Positions 1 through 7,143 of a DNA stretch of 64,000 nucleotides are shown in pieces. The notes below the pieces were generated by a model. It ran no database searches. It saw nothing but the letters and a program-made list of their open reading frames with translations, and was not told the DNA's origin. The translations under genes were made by a program, and so were the position numbers. The number at the start of each line of letters is the position of its first letter. Within the stretch, counting starts at the first letter, position 1. The stretch comes from Candidatus Obscuribacterium magneticum (GTDB taxonomy: Bacteria; Elusimicrobiota; Elusimicrobia; F11), in assembly GCA_020523905.1 (NCBI GenBank), contig JAJAPZ010000008.1:1-64000 (forward strand), read 5' to 3'.

Positions 1-2
1 CC

Positions 3-914
3 TTGCTCCAAGCGGCGCGGGTCTTGAAGGCCGCGCGCCCCACGGCCATCAACCTCGCTTGGGGGGTCGACCGCATGCTGAAGCGCGCTCGGGCGGTGTC
101 ATTCTGGCGGCTTTCGTCACACCGGCGAAAGCCGGTGTCCAGTCGTCTGGATTCCGGCTTTCGCCGGAATGACGAGAGACTTCGGGAGCGGAAAGGGGCG
201 AGGGGCGCCAAGCCCCCATCGCTTTATTCCGTTTTGCTGGAGGAAGCGCGACGGATAGAAAGGGAAGATCTCGCGACCAATAAGGCGATCGGGGCCACCG
301 GGGCGAAACTTCTTAAGAAAAAATCGGTCGTGCTCACTCACTGCAACGCCGGCGCTTTGGCGACGGCGGGTTACGGGACGGCGTTAAGTGTCATCCGAGA
401 AGCCCACCGGCAGGGGAAAATCAAGAAGGTTTTTGTCGACGAGACACGACCTTATATGCAAGGCGCGCGCCTGACCACCTGGGAGTTGCAGCAGGAGCGC
501 ATCCCGCATGAGCTCATCACCGACAACATGGCCGCCCACTTCATGAAGAAGGAAAAGATCGGCGCGGTTCTTGTGGGATGCGACCGCGTGACAGCCAACG
601 GCGACACCGCCAACAAGATCGGGACCTATGCGCTGGCGGTCCTGGCGCGCTATCACCGAATTCCCTTCTACGTGGCGATGCCAACCTCGACCCTGGATCT
701 CCATTTAAAACGGGGCGAGGATATCGTCATTGAAGAGCGGTCGCCGGAGGAGGTCGTGTGCGTGGGGCGCGAGCGAATCGCTCCCCAGGGCACCCGGGCG
801 CGCCACCCGGCCTTTGACGTCACCCCGGCCCGATTGATCACGGCTTTTGTGACGGAGAAAGGAATCATCCGGCCGCCGTACCTTAAGAATTTAAAAAGAC
901 TAAAATCAGGGTGA
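3..914 (+). CDS. mtnA: Methylthioribose-1-phosphate isomerase (5' end outside window)
   Basis: C-terminal part of the eIF2B-like aldose/ketose isomerase that converts 5-methylthioribose-1-phosphate to the ribulose form in methionine salvage. The family signatures are visible: LTHCNAGALAT with the catalytic Cys at visible residue 114, DETRPYMQGARLT, ITDNMAAH, and VGCDRVTANGDTANKIGTY with the catalytic Asp at residue 194. The reading frame is open to the left edge, so the true start is upstream. Residues about 36-72 do not belong to the family: they are encoded by a type A palindromic repeat (116-173) lying in the loop between the DRM-LK helix and the LLEEARRIEREDL helix. The frame is kept through the repeat, so the enzyme may still work with an extra loop. 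ileS follows after 42 bases. Confidence 0.93.
   Translation: MLQAARVLKAARPTAINLAWGVDRMLKRARAVSFWRLSSHRRKPVSSRLDSGFRRNDERLRERKGARGAKPPSLYSVLLEEARRIEREDLATNKAIGATGAKLLKKKSVVLTHCNAGALATAGYGTALSVIREAHRQGKIKKVFVDETRPYMQGARLTTWELQQERIPHELITDNMAAHFMKKEKIGAVLVGCDRVTANGDTANKIGTYALAVLARYHRIPFYVAMPTSTLDLHLKRGEDIVIEERSPEEVVCVGRERIAPQGTRARHPAFDVTPARLITAFVTEKGIIRPPYLKNLKRLKSG
116..173. repeat. Type A palindromic repeat inside mtnA
   Basis: Two inverted arms separated by a short spacer: GTCACACCGGCGAAAGCCGG, and a second arm with core TTCCGGCTTTCGCCGGAA ending in TGAC. Each arm is itself a hairpin. It lies in frame in mtnA and is translated as HRRKPVSS and LDSGFRRND. The same element recurs at many places in this window. 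Confidence 0.9.
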
Positions 915-956
915 GGGGCGGTGAGGGGCAACGTCGATTTGCATTCTGTTTGAATT

Positions 957-3900
957 ATGGACTACTCAAAAACCGTTAATTTGCTTCAAACCGCCTTCCC
1001 CATGAAGGCCGACCTGCCGCGCCGCGAGCCGGAGATGCTACAGCGATGGGAGGCCTCCCGCCTTTATGCGGCGATGCAGGAGAAAAATAAGGGCAAGCCC
1101 ATATTCCTTCTTCACGACGGGCCGCCCTACGCCAACGGCCTCATCCACATGGGCACGGCCCTCAACAAGGTGTTGAAGGATTTCGTCGTCAAGATCAAAT
1201 CCCTCGCCGGCTGCCAGGCGCCCTACAAACCCGGCTGGGACTGCCACGGCCTCCCCATTGAGCACGCGCTTTTTAAGGAGCTCGGCCTCTCCAAGCAGGA
1301 CATTTCCCGCGCCGACTTCCGCGTCAAGGCGACCCAGTACGCCCTCGGCTTCGTCGAGAAACAGAAGGAGGACTTCCGGCGCCTGGGCGTCCTCGGCGAA
1401 TGGGACAACCCCTATCTCACCCTCACCAAAGAATACGAAGCGGGCATTCTGGAGGTTTTCTTTGAGCTCCGGCAGAAAGGCTTCATCACCCGCTCCAAGA
1501 AACCGGGGACTTGGTGCGCCTACGACGAGACGGCGCTCGCCGAGGCGGAAGTGGAATACATGGACAAAAAGTCGGACTCCATCTTCGTCCGTTTCCCTGT
1601 GAAGCCGGAAAGTATACCGGTGAAGATCGCAGAAGATTTCGGATTTAGCGCTATCGTCACCCCGGCGGAAGCCGGGGTCCAGTCCGGTGTTCACGTCCTG
1701 GCCCCCGGCTTTCGCCGGGGTGACGACTCTCAATTATTTGTTCTCATCTGGACGACCACGCCCTGGACGCTGCCCGCCAATATGGGGCTCGCGTTTCATC
1801 CGGGGGAAAAATACATACTCCTTAAGCGGAAAGACGAGACCTACATCATCGCCGACAACTTAAGGCAGGCGGTCCGTGAAAAGCTGGGGGCCGAATTCGA
1901 GGTGGTCAAGGGCGTTTCAGCGCTTGGGGTAGATTTCGTCGGCCTCGTGTGCACCAATCCCATTCACGGCCGCGACTCCCGCGTCATCACGGCTGATTTC
2001 GTCACGATGGAAGACGGCACCGGTATCGTCCACATCGCCCCCGGCCACGGAGCGGAGGACTTTCAGGCCGGGCAGAAGTGGGGCCTTCCCGTCATTTCGC
2101 CGGTGGATGAGAAGGGCCGTTTTGAGGAAGGCGTCGGCCACCCCCAGCTTCTCGGGAAACACGTCCTTAAGGATGCGAACAAAGCCGTGATGGAAGTGCT
2201 GGCGGAGAATCTTCTCTATCATCAGAGCGTCACGCATTCCTATCCTCATTGCTGGCGCTGCAAAAACCCCGTCATCTACCGCTCCACCGAGCAATGGTTC
2301 CTCCGGGTGGACGACAATTTACGGAAAGCCCTCTTGCGGGAGATCGACGCCGTCCGTTGGGAGCCCGCCTACGGGATTCATCGCATCAAGGGGATGGTGG
2401 AGGTCCGGCCGGACTGGTGCCTCTCCCGGCAGCGCTATTGGGGGACGCCCATCGCGGTCTTCTTCTGCAAGAATTGCCGGCAACCGCTTCTTGATCCCAC
2501 CCTCGACAAGCGGATCGTCGAGCTCGTCCGCAACGAAGGCGGCAACGTCTGGTATGACCGGAGTGTCGAAGAGCTCTTGGGACGAGCCGTCATTCCGGCG
2601 AAAGCCGGAATCCAGAATAATGTTAACGATCTGGATCCCGACTTTCGTCGGGATGACAGTCTGGATTCCGGCTTTCGCCGGAATGACGACCATAAATGCG
2701 CAAAATGCGGGTCGCACGATTTTGTTAAAGAGCAGGACATCCTGGACGTGTGGTTTGATTCCGGCGTGTCGTGGCATACAGTCGTGGAGGCCATCTACGA
2801 CCGAAAGAAAGTGGGTGAGCTCATGTATCTCGAGGGCTCCGACCAGCACCGGGGCTGGTTTCAGACCTCTCTCATCCCCGCGGTGGCCCTCCGCAACAAA
2901 GCGCCCTATGACACGGTCCTCACCCACGGTTTCGTCGTCGACGGGAAAGGCTACAAGATGTCCAAGTCCACGGGGAATGTCATCCCGCCCCAGGACGTCA
3001 TCAAGAAGTTCGGCGCCGACATCTTGAGGCTGTGGGTGGCGATGAGCGATTACCGGGAGGACGTGCGGCTGTCACCGGACATCCTTGAGCATCTGGTCGA
3101 TGTTTACAGGAAGTTCCGGAATGTGTTTCGCTTTCTTCTGCAGAACACGTCTGACTTCGCGCGGGGCCGCGATCCGATTCCCTTGGAGAAGCTGGAGGAG
3201 ATCGACCGCTGGATCCTGGTGAATTTCGAAGGCGTGAAGGAGCGCGTGCTTAAAGCCTACGACGCCTACGCGTTTCATGTTGTCTTAAGCGAGCTCAACC
3301 GCTTTGTCGCGGTGACGCTCTCCGGCTTTTATCTGGATGCGCACAAGGACACTCTCTATTGTGAAGGGCCCCGCTCTCCTTTAAGGCGCAGCGCCCAGAC
3401 GGCCCTGAATCATCTGACGCGCTCACTCACCGTCCTTCTGGCGCCGCTTCTTTCTTTCACGTCGGAGGAAGCCTATCAGGAGCTGCGCAAGGTCTCGGAC
3501 CCGGCGTTGCCGGAGAGCGTGTTTTTGGACAGCTTCGCCTCCCTCTTGTCCGTTCCCTATGACGCGGCGCTGGATCAGAAGTGGGGGAAGATCCTTGAGA
3601 TCCGCGGGCAGGTCAATGATTTGTTGGATCAGAAGAGGAAGGAGGGGGTTCTCCGGTCGTCGCAGGAGGCGTCCGTCACCGTGAATGGGGAGACGCTTTC
3701 ATCCGATCAGAAAGACATCCTTTCCCGCGTTTCGAACTGGCCTTTCCTCCTTCAGGTGGCGGACGTTCTCGATGATCGTCATCCCGGCGAAAGCCGGGAT
3801 CCAGTATGTAAACCTGTCGTTAAAAATAAGGCTGACGACCTGGATTCCCGCTTACGCGGGAATGACGCGATTCGCATCGAGCGTACCTCGCACGCCAAGT

Positions 3901-4019
3901 GCGAACGCTGCTGGCGTTATCGGCCCGAGGTGGGGAAGGACAAGACCCACCCGACTCTTTGCGGGCGCTGCGTGAATGTCGTAAGCCAAATGGACATTAA
4001 ACGTGTTGCTGAATTCTGA
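957..4019 (+). CDS. ileS: Isoleucyl-tRNA synthetase carrying three repeat-encoded insertions
   Basis: Class Ia aminoacyl-tRNA synthetase charging tRNA-Ile. The HIGH motif is present as HMGT at residue 64, KMSKS is at 667-671, WTTTPWTLPAN and the CP1 editing domain are present, LDVWFDSGVS is intact, and a C-terminal zinc finger CERCW...CGRC follows. At 1020 residues it is about 85 longer than usual. The excess is explained by three type A repeats read in frame: about residues 234-256 (just before WTTTPWT), 545-577 (just before CAKCGSHDF) and 941-970 (between the tRNA-binding region and the zinc finger). Removing them gives about 934 residues, the normal bacterial length. The start ATG gives the expected N-terminus. 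Probably essential, so the insertions are presumably tolerated in loops. Confidence 0.96.
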   Translation: MDYSKTVNLLQTAFPMKADLPRREPEMLQRWEASRLYAAMQEKNKGKPIFLLHDGPPYANGLIHMGTALNKVLKDFVVKIKSLAGCQAPYKPGWDCHGLPIEHALFKELGLSKQDISRADFRVKATQYALGFVEKQKEDFRRLGVLGEWDNPYLTLTKEYEAGILEVFFELRQKGFITRSKKPGTWCAYDETALAEAEVEYMDKKSDSIFVRFPVKPESIPVKIAEDFGFSAIVTPAEAGVQSGVHVLAPGFRRGDDSQLFVLIWTTTPWTLPANMGLAFHPGEKYILLKRKDETYIIADNLRQAVREKLGAEFEVVKGVSALGVDFVGLVCTNPIHGRDSRVITADFVTMEDGTGIVHIAPGHGAEDFQAGQKWGLPVISPVDEKGRFEEGVGHPQLLGKHVLKDANKAVMEVLAENLLYHQSVTHSYPHCWRCKNPVIYRSTEQWFLRVDDNLRKALLREIDAVRWEPAYGIHRIKGMVEVRPDWCLSRQRYWGTPIAVFFCKNCRQPLLDPTLDKRIVELVRNEGGNVWYDRSVEELLGRAVIPAKAGIQNNVNDLDPDFRRDDSLDSGFRRNDDHKCAKCGSHDFVKEQDILDVWFDSGVSWHTVVEAIYDRKKVGELMYLEGSDQHRGWFQTSLIPAVALRNKAPYDTVLTHGFVVDGKGYKMSKSTGNVIPPQDVIKKFGADILRLWVAMSDYREDVRLSPDILEHLVDVYRKFRNVFRFLLQNTSDFARGRDPIPLEKLEEIDRWILVNFEGVKERVLKAYDAYAFHVVLSELNRFVAVTLSGFYLDAHKDTLYCEGPRSPLRRSAQTALNHLTRSLTVLLAPLLSFTSEEAYQELRKVSDPALPESVFLDSFASLLSVPYDAALDQKWGKILEIRGQVNDLLDQKRKEGVLRSSQEASVTVNGETLSSDQKDILSRVSNWPFLLQVADVLDDRHPGESRDPVCKPVVKNKADDLDSRLRGNDAIRIERTSHAKCERCWRYRPEVGKDKTHPTLCGRCVNVVSQMDIKRVAEF
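1656..1724. repeat. Type A palindromic repeat in ileS, copy 1
   Basis: 69 bp, exactly 23 codons. Arms have the CCCCGGC/GCCGGGG variant of the core. Translated as VTPAEAGVQ and APGFRRGD in the editing-domain region of IleS. Confidence 0.9.
2589..2687. repeat. Type A composite repeat in ileS, copy 2
   Basis: 99 bp, exactly 33 codons, built of three arms instead of two: one forward arm, then two successive reverse arms (DPDFRRDD and LDSGFRRND). It looks like a second arm was gained after the first insertion. Confidence 0.9.
3778..3866. repeat. Type A palindromic repeat in ileS, copy 3
   Basis: Two arms around a 36-base spacer, placed just before the C-terminal zinc finger. Here the first arm is read in a different frame (HPGESRDP) from copies 1 and 2, showing an independent insertion event. 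Confidence 0.88.
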
Positions 4020-4031
4020 TTGGATGCGGCG

Positions 4032-4133
4032 CCCCTCACCCTGATCCAATCCCGTTGGGAGAGGTAACCTGAGCCCGAGTGCCGAAAGAGAATCTCAATC
4101 CCTCTCCCTTCGGGATTGGATCAGGGTGAGGGG
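4032..4133. repeat. Type C inverted repeat between ileS and lspA
   Basis: 23-base perfect arms (4032-4054 and 4111-4133) with sequence CCCTCACCCTGATCCAATCC and its complement, separated by 56 bases. The inner segment carries a smaller GGGAGAGG/CCTCTCCC pair. It ends 30 bases upstream of the lspA start. It could be a small non-autonomous element or an mRNA structure separating ileS and lspA expression; there is no T-run typical of an intrinsic terminator. Confidence 0.8.
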
Positions 4134-4163
4134 CTTCATAAGCAAGTTAAAAGAGAGAATTTT

Positions 4164-4613
4164 ATGGCCTTCTTCTTAATGATCGCGTCTGTCGTCTACG
4201 TTCTCGATTTTCTTACGAAGACCGTTATTCGCAGAGTCCTCGCATTGGGCACAGAAATTCCGGTTTTCCCTTTTTTTTCGATTGTTCACGTCCAGAACAC
4301 CGGGGTGGCCTTCGGATTCTTTCAGCACCGAAATGCCCTCCTCATTGGGGCCGGACTTTTGATGGCGGCGGTCATCGTCTCTTGGGCGGTTCGGGTGGCG
4401 AACCGGGACCGATGGCTCAGCGTGGCCCTCGCCTTGGTTATGGGGGGGGCTCTCGGGAACCTGACGGACCGGATTGTTTTCGGGCGCGTGACGGATTTTC
4501 TGGATGTTTTCGTTGCATCTTACCACTGGCCGGCCTTCAACGTGGCCGACTCCGCCATCTGCGTCGGAGCGACCCTTCTTTTGTGGAAGGGGCTGATTAA
4601 ACGTGGGGATTGA
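4164..4613 (+). CDS. lspA: Lipoprotein signal peptidase (signal peptidase II)
   Basis: Inner-membrane aspartyl protease that cleaves prolipoprotein signal peptides after diacylglycerol addition. 149 residues from the ATG at 4164, chosen because it follows AAGAGAG and gives the normal N-terminus; an in-frame ATG at 4116 lies inside the type C repeat and is unlikely. Conserved boxes are all present: VLDFLTK near residue 15, NTGVAFGFF, GGALGNLTDR, VTDFLD with catalytic Asp 111, and FNVADSAI with catalytic Asp 129. Four hydrophobic segments fit the usual topology. lgt follows after 6 bases, pairing the two steps of lipoprotein maturation. Confidence 0.95.
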   Translation: MAFFLMIASVVYVLDFLTKTVIRRVLALGTEIPVFPFFSIVHVQNTGVAFGFFQHRNALLIGAGLLMAAVIVSWAVRVANRDRWLSVALALVMGGALGNLTDRIVFGRVTDFLDVFVASYHWPAFNVADSAICVGATLLLWKGLIKRGD

Positions 4614-4619
4614 ACCTTT

Positions 4620-5426
4620 ATGTTTCCCATACTTTTACACATCGGCCCTTTGACCTTGCACACCTACGGCCTCCTGGTGGCCGTGGGGTTTTTGGCCGCC
4701 TATTATGTCGCCAGAAAGGAGTTTGCCCGCCGGCAATACCCCTCGGCCACTTTGGATCAGCTCCTTTTTCTGGGTCTTCTGTCCGGCCTCCTTGGCGCCC
4801 GGATTTTTTACTTTGCGCTGGAGGTCCCCGCCGACTTTGTCCGCGATCCCTTGTCGTTCTTTCGGATTTGGGAGGGGGGCTTGGTGTTCTACGGGGGATT
4901 TCTCTTCGGATTGGGGGCTCTTGTTGTCGGCGCGAGAAAGGGGTCAGGTCTTGACGCAACAAGACCTGACCCCTTTCTCGCGTTGACCGACGCCTTGTTG
5001 GGTCCCCTTTTATTGGGGCAGGCGATCGGGCGGCTGGGCTGTTTTGCCGCCGGCTGCTGCTACGGAAAACCGACCCTCTCGTTTTTTCATGTCACCTTTA
5101 CCGATCCCGAGTCCCTCGCCCCCACTTTTTTACCGCTGTGTCCCACCCAGCTCTATGAGGCCGTCGGCAACCTCGCCCTATTTTTTGGGTGGCTCCTTGT
5201 CCGGCGGCGGCTGCTCCGCCCCGGGCTCCTCACCGTTTATTATTTGTGGGGATACGGCACGCTTCGGTTTTTCATCGAGTTTTTGCGCAACGATACCCGC
5301 GGGCCATTCATTTTAAGCCTCTCTCCGGGCCAGTGGATTTCCGTCGGTGCCGTCCTGTGGGGGTCGGGGCTCCTCCTTTATGGGAATAAGAAAGGGGTCA
5401 AGGTGGGGAAAGGGGTCAGGTCTTGA
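4620..5426 (+). CDS. lgt: Prolipoprotein diacylglyceryl transferase with a hairpin insertion
   Basis: Integral membrane enzyme that moves diacylglycerol from phosphatidylglycerol to the lipobox Cys of prolipoproteins. Seen: N-terminal FPILLHIGPLTLHTYGLLVA, GLLGARIFYF, WEGGLVFYGGFL, and the signature GQAIGRLGCFAAGCCYGKPT near residues 133-152, then PTQLYE and a late GxxRFFIEFLRND. A type B hairpin (4931-4982) is translated in the cytoplasmic or periplasmic loop just before the signature as SGLDATRPDPF. The C-terminus runs into a second type B hairpin, giving a nonstandard tail KGVKVGKGVRS and a stop that overlaps the rluD start as TTGA. Confidence 0.93.
   Translation: MFPILLHIGPLTLHTYGLLVAVGFLAAYYVARKEFARRQYPSATLDQLLFLGLLSGLLGARIFYFALEVPADFVRDPLSFFRIWEGGLVFYGGFLFGLGALVVGARKGSGLDATRPDPFLALTDALLGPLLLGQAIGRLGCFAAGCCYGKPTLSFFHVTFTDPESLAPTFLPLCPTQLYEAVGNLALFFGWLLVRRRLLRPGLLTVYYLWGYGTLRFFIEFLRNDTRGPFILSLSPGQWISVGAVLWGSGLLLYGNKKGVKVGKGVRS
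4931..4982. repeat. Type B hairpin inside lgt
   Basis: Perfect 23-base arms (4931-4953, 4960-4982) around loop ACGCAA; arm core GGGGTCAGGTCTTG. In frame in lgt. Resembles REP-type hairpins mobilised by RAYT/IS200-like transposases, but no transposase is present in this window. Confidence 0.92.
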
Positions 5427-5455
5427 CGCGACAAGACCTGACCCCTTTCCCCACC
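5402..5455. repeat. Type B hairpin over the lgt stop and the rluD start
   Basis: 24-base perfect arms (5402-5425, 5432-5455) around loop ACGCGA. The lgt stop codon and the possible TTG start of rluD both lie in the left arm and loop, so the element has rewritten the junction between two genes. Confidence 0.92.
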
Positions 5456-6547
5456 CCATCCCCTTTCTCCGCCCCTGTGCATGTCGATCGAGGTGGAGAT
5501 CGTCTGGACCGTTTTTTGGCGGTAAAGTTTCCCGCCTGGTCGAGGACACGTCTGCAAGGATTGATAAAAAAGGGACATGTGCTCGTTGATGGCGTGTCCT
5601 TAAAGTCCAATGCTCGGCTGCGAAAAGGGCAGGTGGTTACCGTTAAATGGGAAATCAGGCGGCGGGGTCCGGTCTCTGGAGAAAGGGGTCAGGGCTTGTC
5701 GCGTCAAGACCTGACCCCTTTCTCCGACATTTTCAAAAAATGTCGGATGTCGAGCCCTGACCCCGTCCCCATCGTTTACGAAGACGGGGCGCTTCTGGTT
5801 GTCGACAAGCCGGCGGGGTTGGTGGTGCATCCATCGGCGGGGCATTTTGATGGCGACACCTTGGTCGAGCTTCTTCGTTTTAAGCTGGAAGAAGGCTTCT
5901 GGCCAGATGACTTACGTCCGGGGCTTGTGCACCGCTTGGACAGGGACACAAGCGGGGTCATCGTTCTGGCGAAAACGCCGCAGGCCCAGACGCAGCTGTC
6001 CCGTCAGTTTGCGCATCGAGAAGTTAAAAAGGTGTATCTCGCATTGGTGCAGGGGGCCGTTCAACCATCCACGGGGACATTGGAGAGCTATCTTTCCCGC
6101 GATCCCCGGCTTCGACAGCGGTTCGCTGTGTCCGGATCAGGCCGGTTCGCGTCGACAAAATTTAAGGTCGTGGAGCGGTTCGGCGATGTGGCCACCCTTC
6201 TTGACGTTTATCCTCTGACCGGCCGTACGCACCAAATCCGCATCCAATTGGCCGCCTACGGCCATCCCATCCTGGGCGATCGGATCTATCACGGCCGTGG
6301 TCCGGTTTCCCCTTCCCCGGTCGTGTTCAGACCGTTGAAGGCGAAACCGGACCACGGCCACTCTTCCCCGGTTGTCATAGGGAAAGGGGTCCATGAATGG
6401 ACCCCTTTCCCCTATATTGCGCGGCAGATGCTGCATGCGGCGGCGATCGAGTTGACTCATCCGCTCACAGGTCGGCGGGTGAAATTTTCCGCTCCGCCGC
6501 CGGACGATTTCCAGGCGGCGATAAAATTAATACGATTGAACTCATGA
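5423..6547 (+). CDS. rluD: RluA/RluD-family 23S rRNA pseudouridine synthase with several hairpin insertions
   Basis: Isomerises uridines in 23S rRNA. An N-terminal S4 RNA-binding domain (RLDRFLA...SRTRLQGLIKKGHVLVDG) is followed by the catalytic domain with HRLDRDTSG (catalytic Asp 173 counted from the TTG at 5423), LVVDKPAGLVVHP, and LTGRTHQIRIQLA. Either TTG 5423 (inside a hairpin, overlapping the lgt stop) or GTG 5477 could be the start; 5477 gives a normal N-terminus VHVDRGGDRLDRFLA. Between S4 and catalytic domains a composite type B repeat adds about 28 residues (SGERGQGL...), and two more inverted repeats lie near the C-terminus (6293-6359, 6380-6411). It ends with an ATGA overlap with gmk. 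Exact target uridine is uncertain. Confidence 0.88.
   Translation: MTRQDLTPFPTPSPFSAPVHVDRGGDRLDRFLAVKFPAWSRTRLQGLIKKGHVLVDGVSLKSNARLRKGQVVTVKWEIRRRGPVSGERGQGLSRQDLTPFSDIFKKCRMSSPDPVPIVYEDGALLVVDKPAGLVVHPSAGHFDGDTLVELLRFKLEEGFWPDDLRPGLVHRLDRDTSGVIVLAKTPQAQTQLSRQFAHREVKKVYLALVQGAVQPSTGTLESYLSRDPRLRQRFAVSGSGRFASTKFKVVERFGDVATLLDVYPLTGRTHQIRIQLAAYGHPILGDRIYHGRGPVSPSPVVFRPLKAKPDHGHSSPVVIGKGVHEWTPFPYIARQMLHAAAIELTHPLTGRRVKFSAPPPDDFQAAIKLIRLNS
5678..5763. repeat. Composite type B repeat inside rluD
   Basis: Nested structure: GGAGAAAGGGGTCAGG pairs with the CCTGACCCCTTTCTCC arm ending at 5725, an inner hairpin CGACATTTT/AAAATGTCG occupies 5725-5745, and AGCCCTGACCCC at 5752-5763 pairs again with GGGGTCAGGGCT. 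It lies in the linker between the S4 and catalytic domains and keeps the frame. Confidence 0.8.
6293..6359. repeat. Inverted repeat in the rluD C-terminal region
   Basis: 17-base perfect arms GGCCGTGGTCCGGTTTC (6293-6309) and its complement (6343-6359) with a 33-base spacer. Translated as an unusual stretch rich in Pro and His after GDRIYHG, where the family has a much shorter loop. Confidence 0.75.
6380..6411. repeat. Short hairpin in the rluD C-terminal region
   Basis: 15-base arms GGGAAAGGGGTCCAT and its complement around the loop GA. Its AAAGGGGTC edge matches the outer edge of the type B family but the inner arm differs (CCAT). Translated as GKGVHEWTPFPYI just before the conserved ARQMLHAAAIEL. 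Confidence 0.78.
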
Positions 6548-7116
6548 AGCCAAAAGCCCTCCCGATTGTTTTGTCCGCCCCCTCCGGCGCCGGTAAATCA
6601 ACCATTGCCAAGGACGTCCTCAAAGCGAACCCGAACCTCATGCCGTCCATCTCCTGCACGACGCGATCCCCCCGCGGCGCCGAAAGGAACGGGAGAGACT
6701 ATTTCTTCTTGAGCGAAGGGGAGTTTAAGAGGCGCGTGAAACGGGGGGACTTTTTGGAATGGGCGGAGGTGCACGGGCATCTCTACGGGACGCTCAAGGC
6801 GACGGTGGAAGGGGGACTTGAAGAAGGGAGAGACGTGTTGATGGTGATTGACGTCCAGGGAGCGAAGGCGGTTAAAAAGTCTTATCCGGAGGGGGTCTAT
6901 ATTTTCGTCAAGCCGCCCTCTTGGGACGTTTTGGTCAAACGCTTGAAGAAACGGGGGTCCGACAGCCAAGAATCCATCCGGCTTAGGCTGGCCAATGCGA
7001 GAAAAGAGTTCTCCTATTTGCCTCTTTTCGATTACGTGGTGGTGAATAACCGGTTGAAGACGGCGGTCGCCGAGGTGCTGGCGATCCTCCGGGCGGAACA
7101 CCGGCGGAGAAAATAA
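6544..7116 (+). CDS. gmk: Guanylate kinase
   Basis: Phosphorylates GMP to GDP with ATP. 190 residues from the ATG at 6544, which overlaps the rluD stop as ATGA; the longer open frame upstream is out-of-frame rluD sequence. P-loop SGAGKS at 14-19, the GMP-binding ISCTTRSPRGAERNGRDYFF segment, FLEWAEVHGHLYGT, and VLMVIDVQGAKAVK are all conserved, followed by the lid and the RLANARKEF helix. Length and motif order are normal; no repeat insertion is seen. Spacing to the downstream regulator is 27 bases and contains a short TGCAAATTGCAATGG motif like that of the third repeat family. Confidence 0.96.
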   Translation: MKPKALPIVLSAPSGAGKSTIAKDVLKANPNLMPSISCTTRSPRGAERNGRDYFFLSEGEFKRRVKRGDFLEWAEVHGHLYGTLKATVEGGLEEGRDVLMVIDVQGAKAVKKSYPEGVYIFVKPPSWDVLVKRLKKRGSDSQESIRLRLANARKEFSYLPLFDYVVVNNRLKTAVAEVLAILRAEHRRRK

Positions 7117-7143
7117 AATGCAAATTGCAATGGCTGAAGATTT

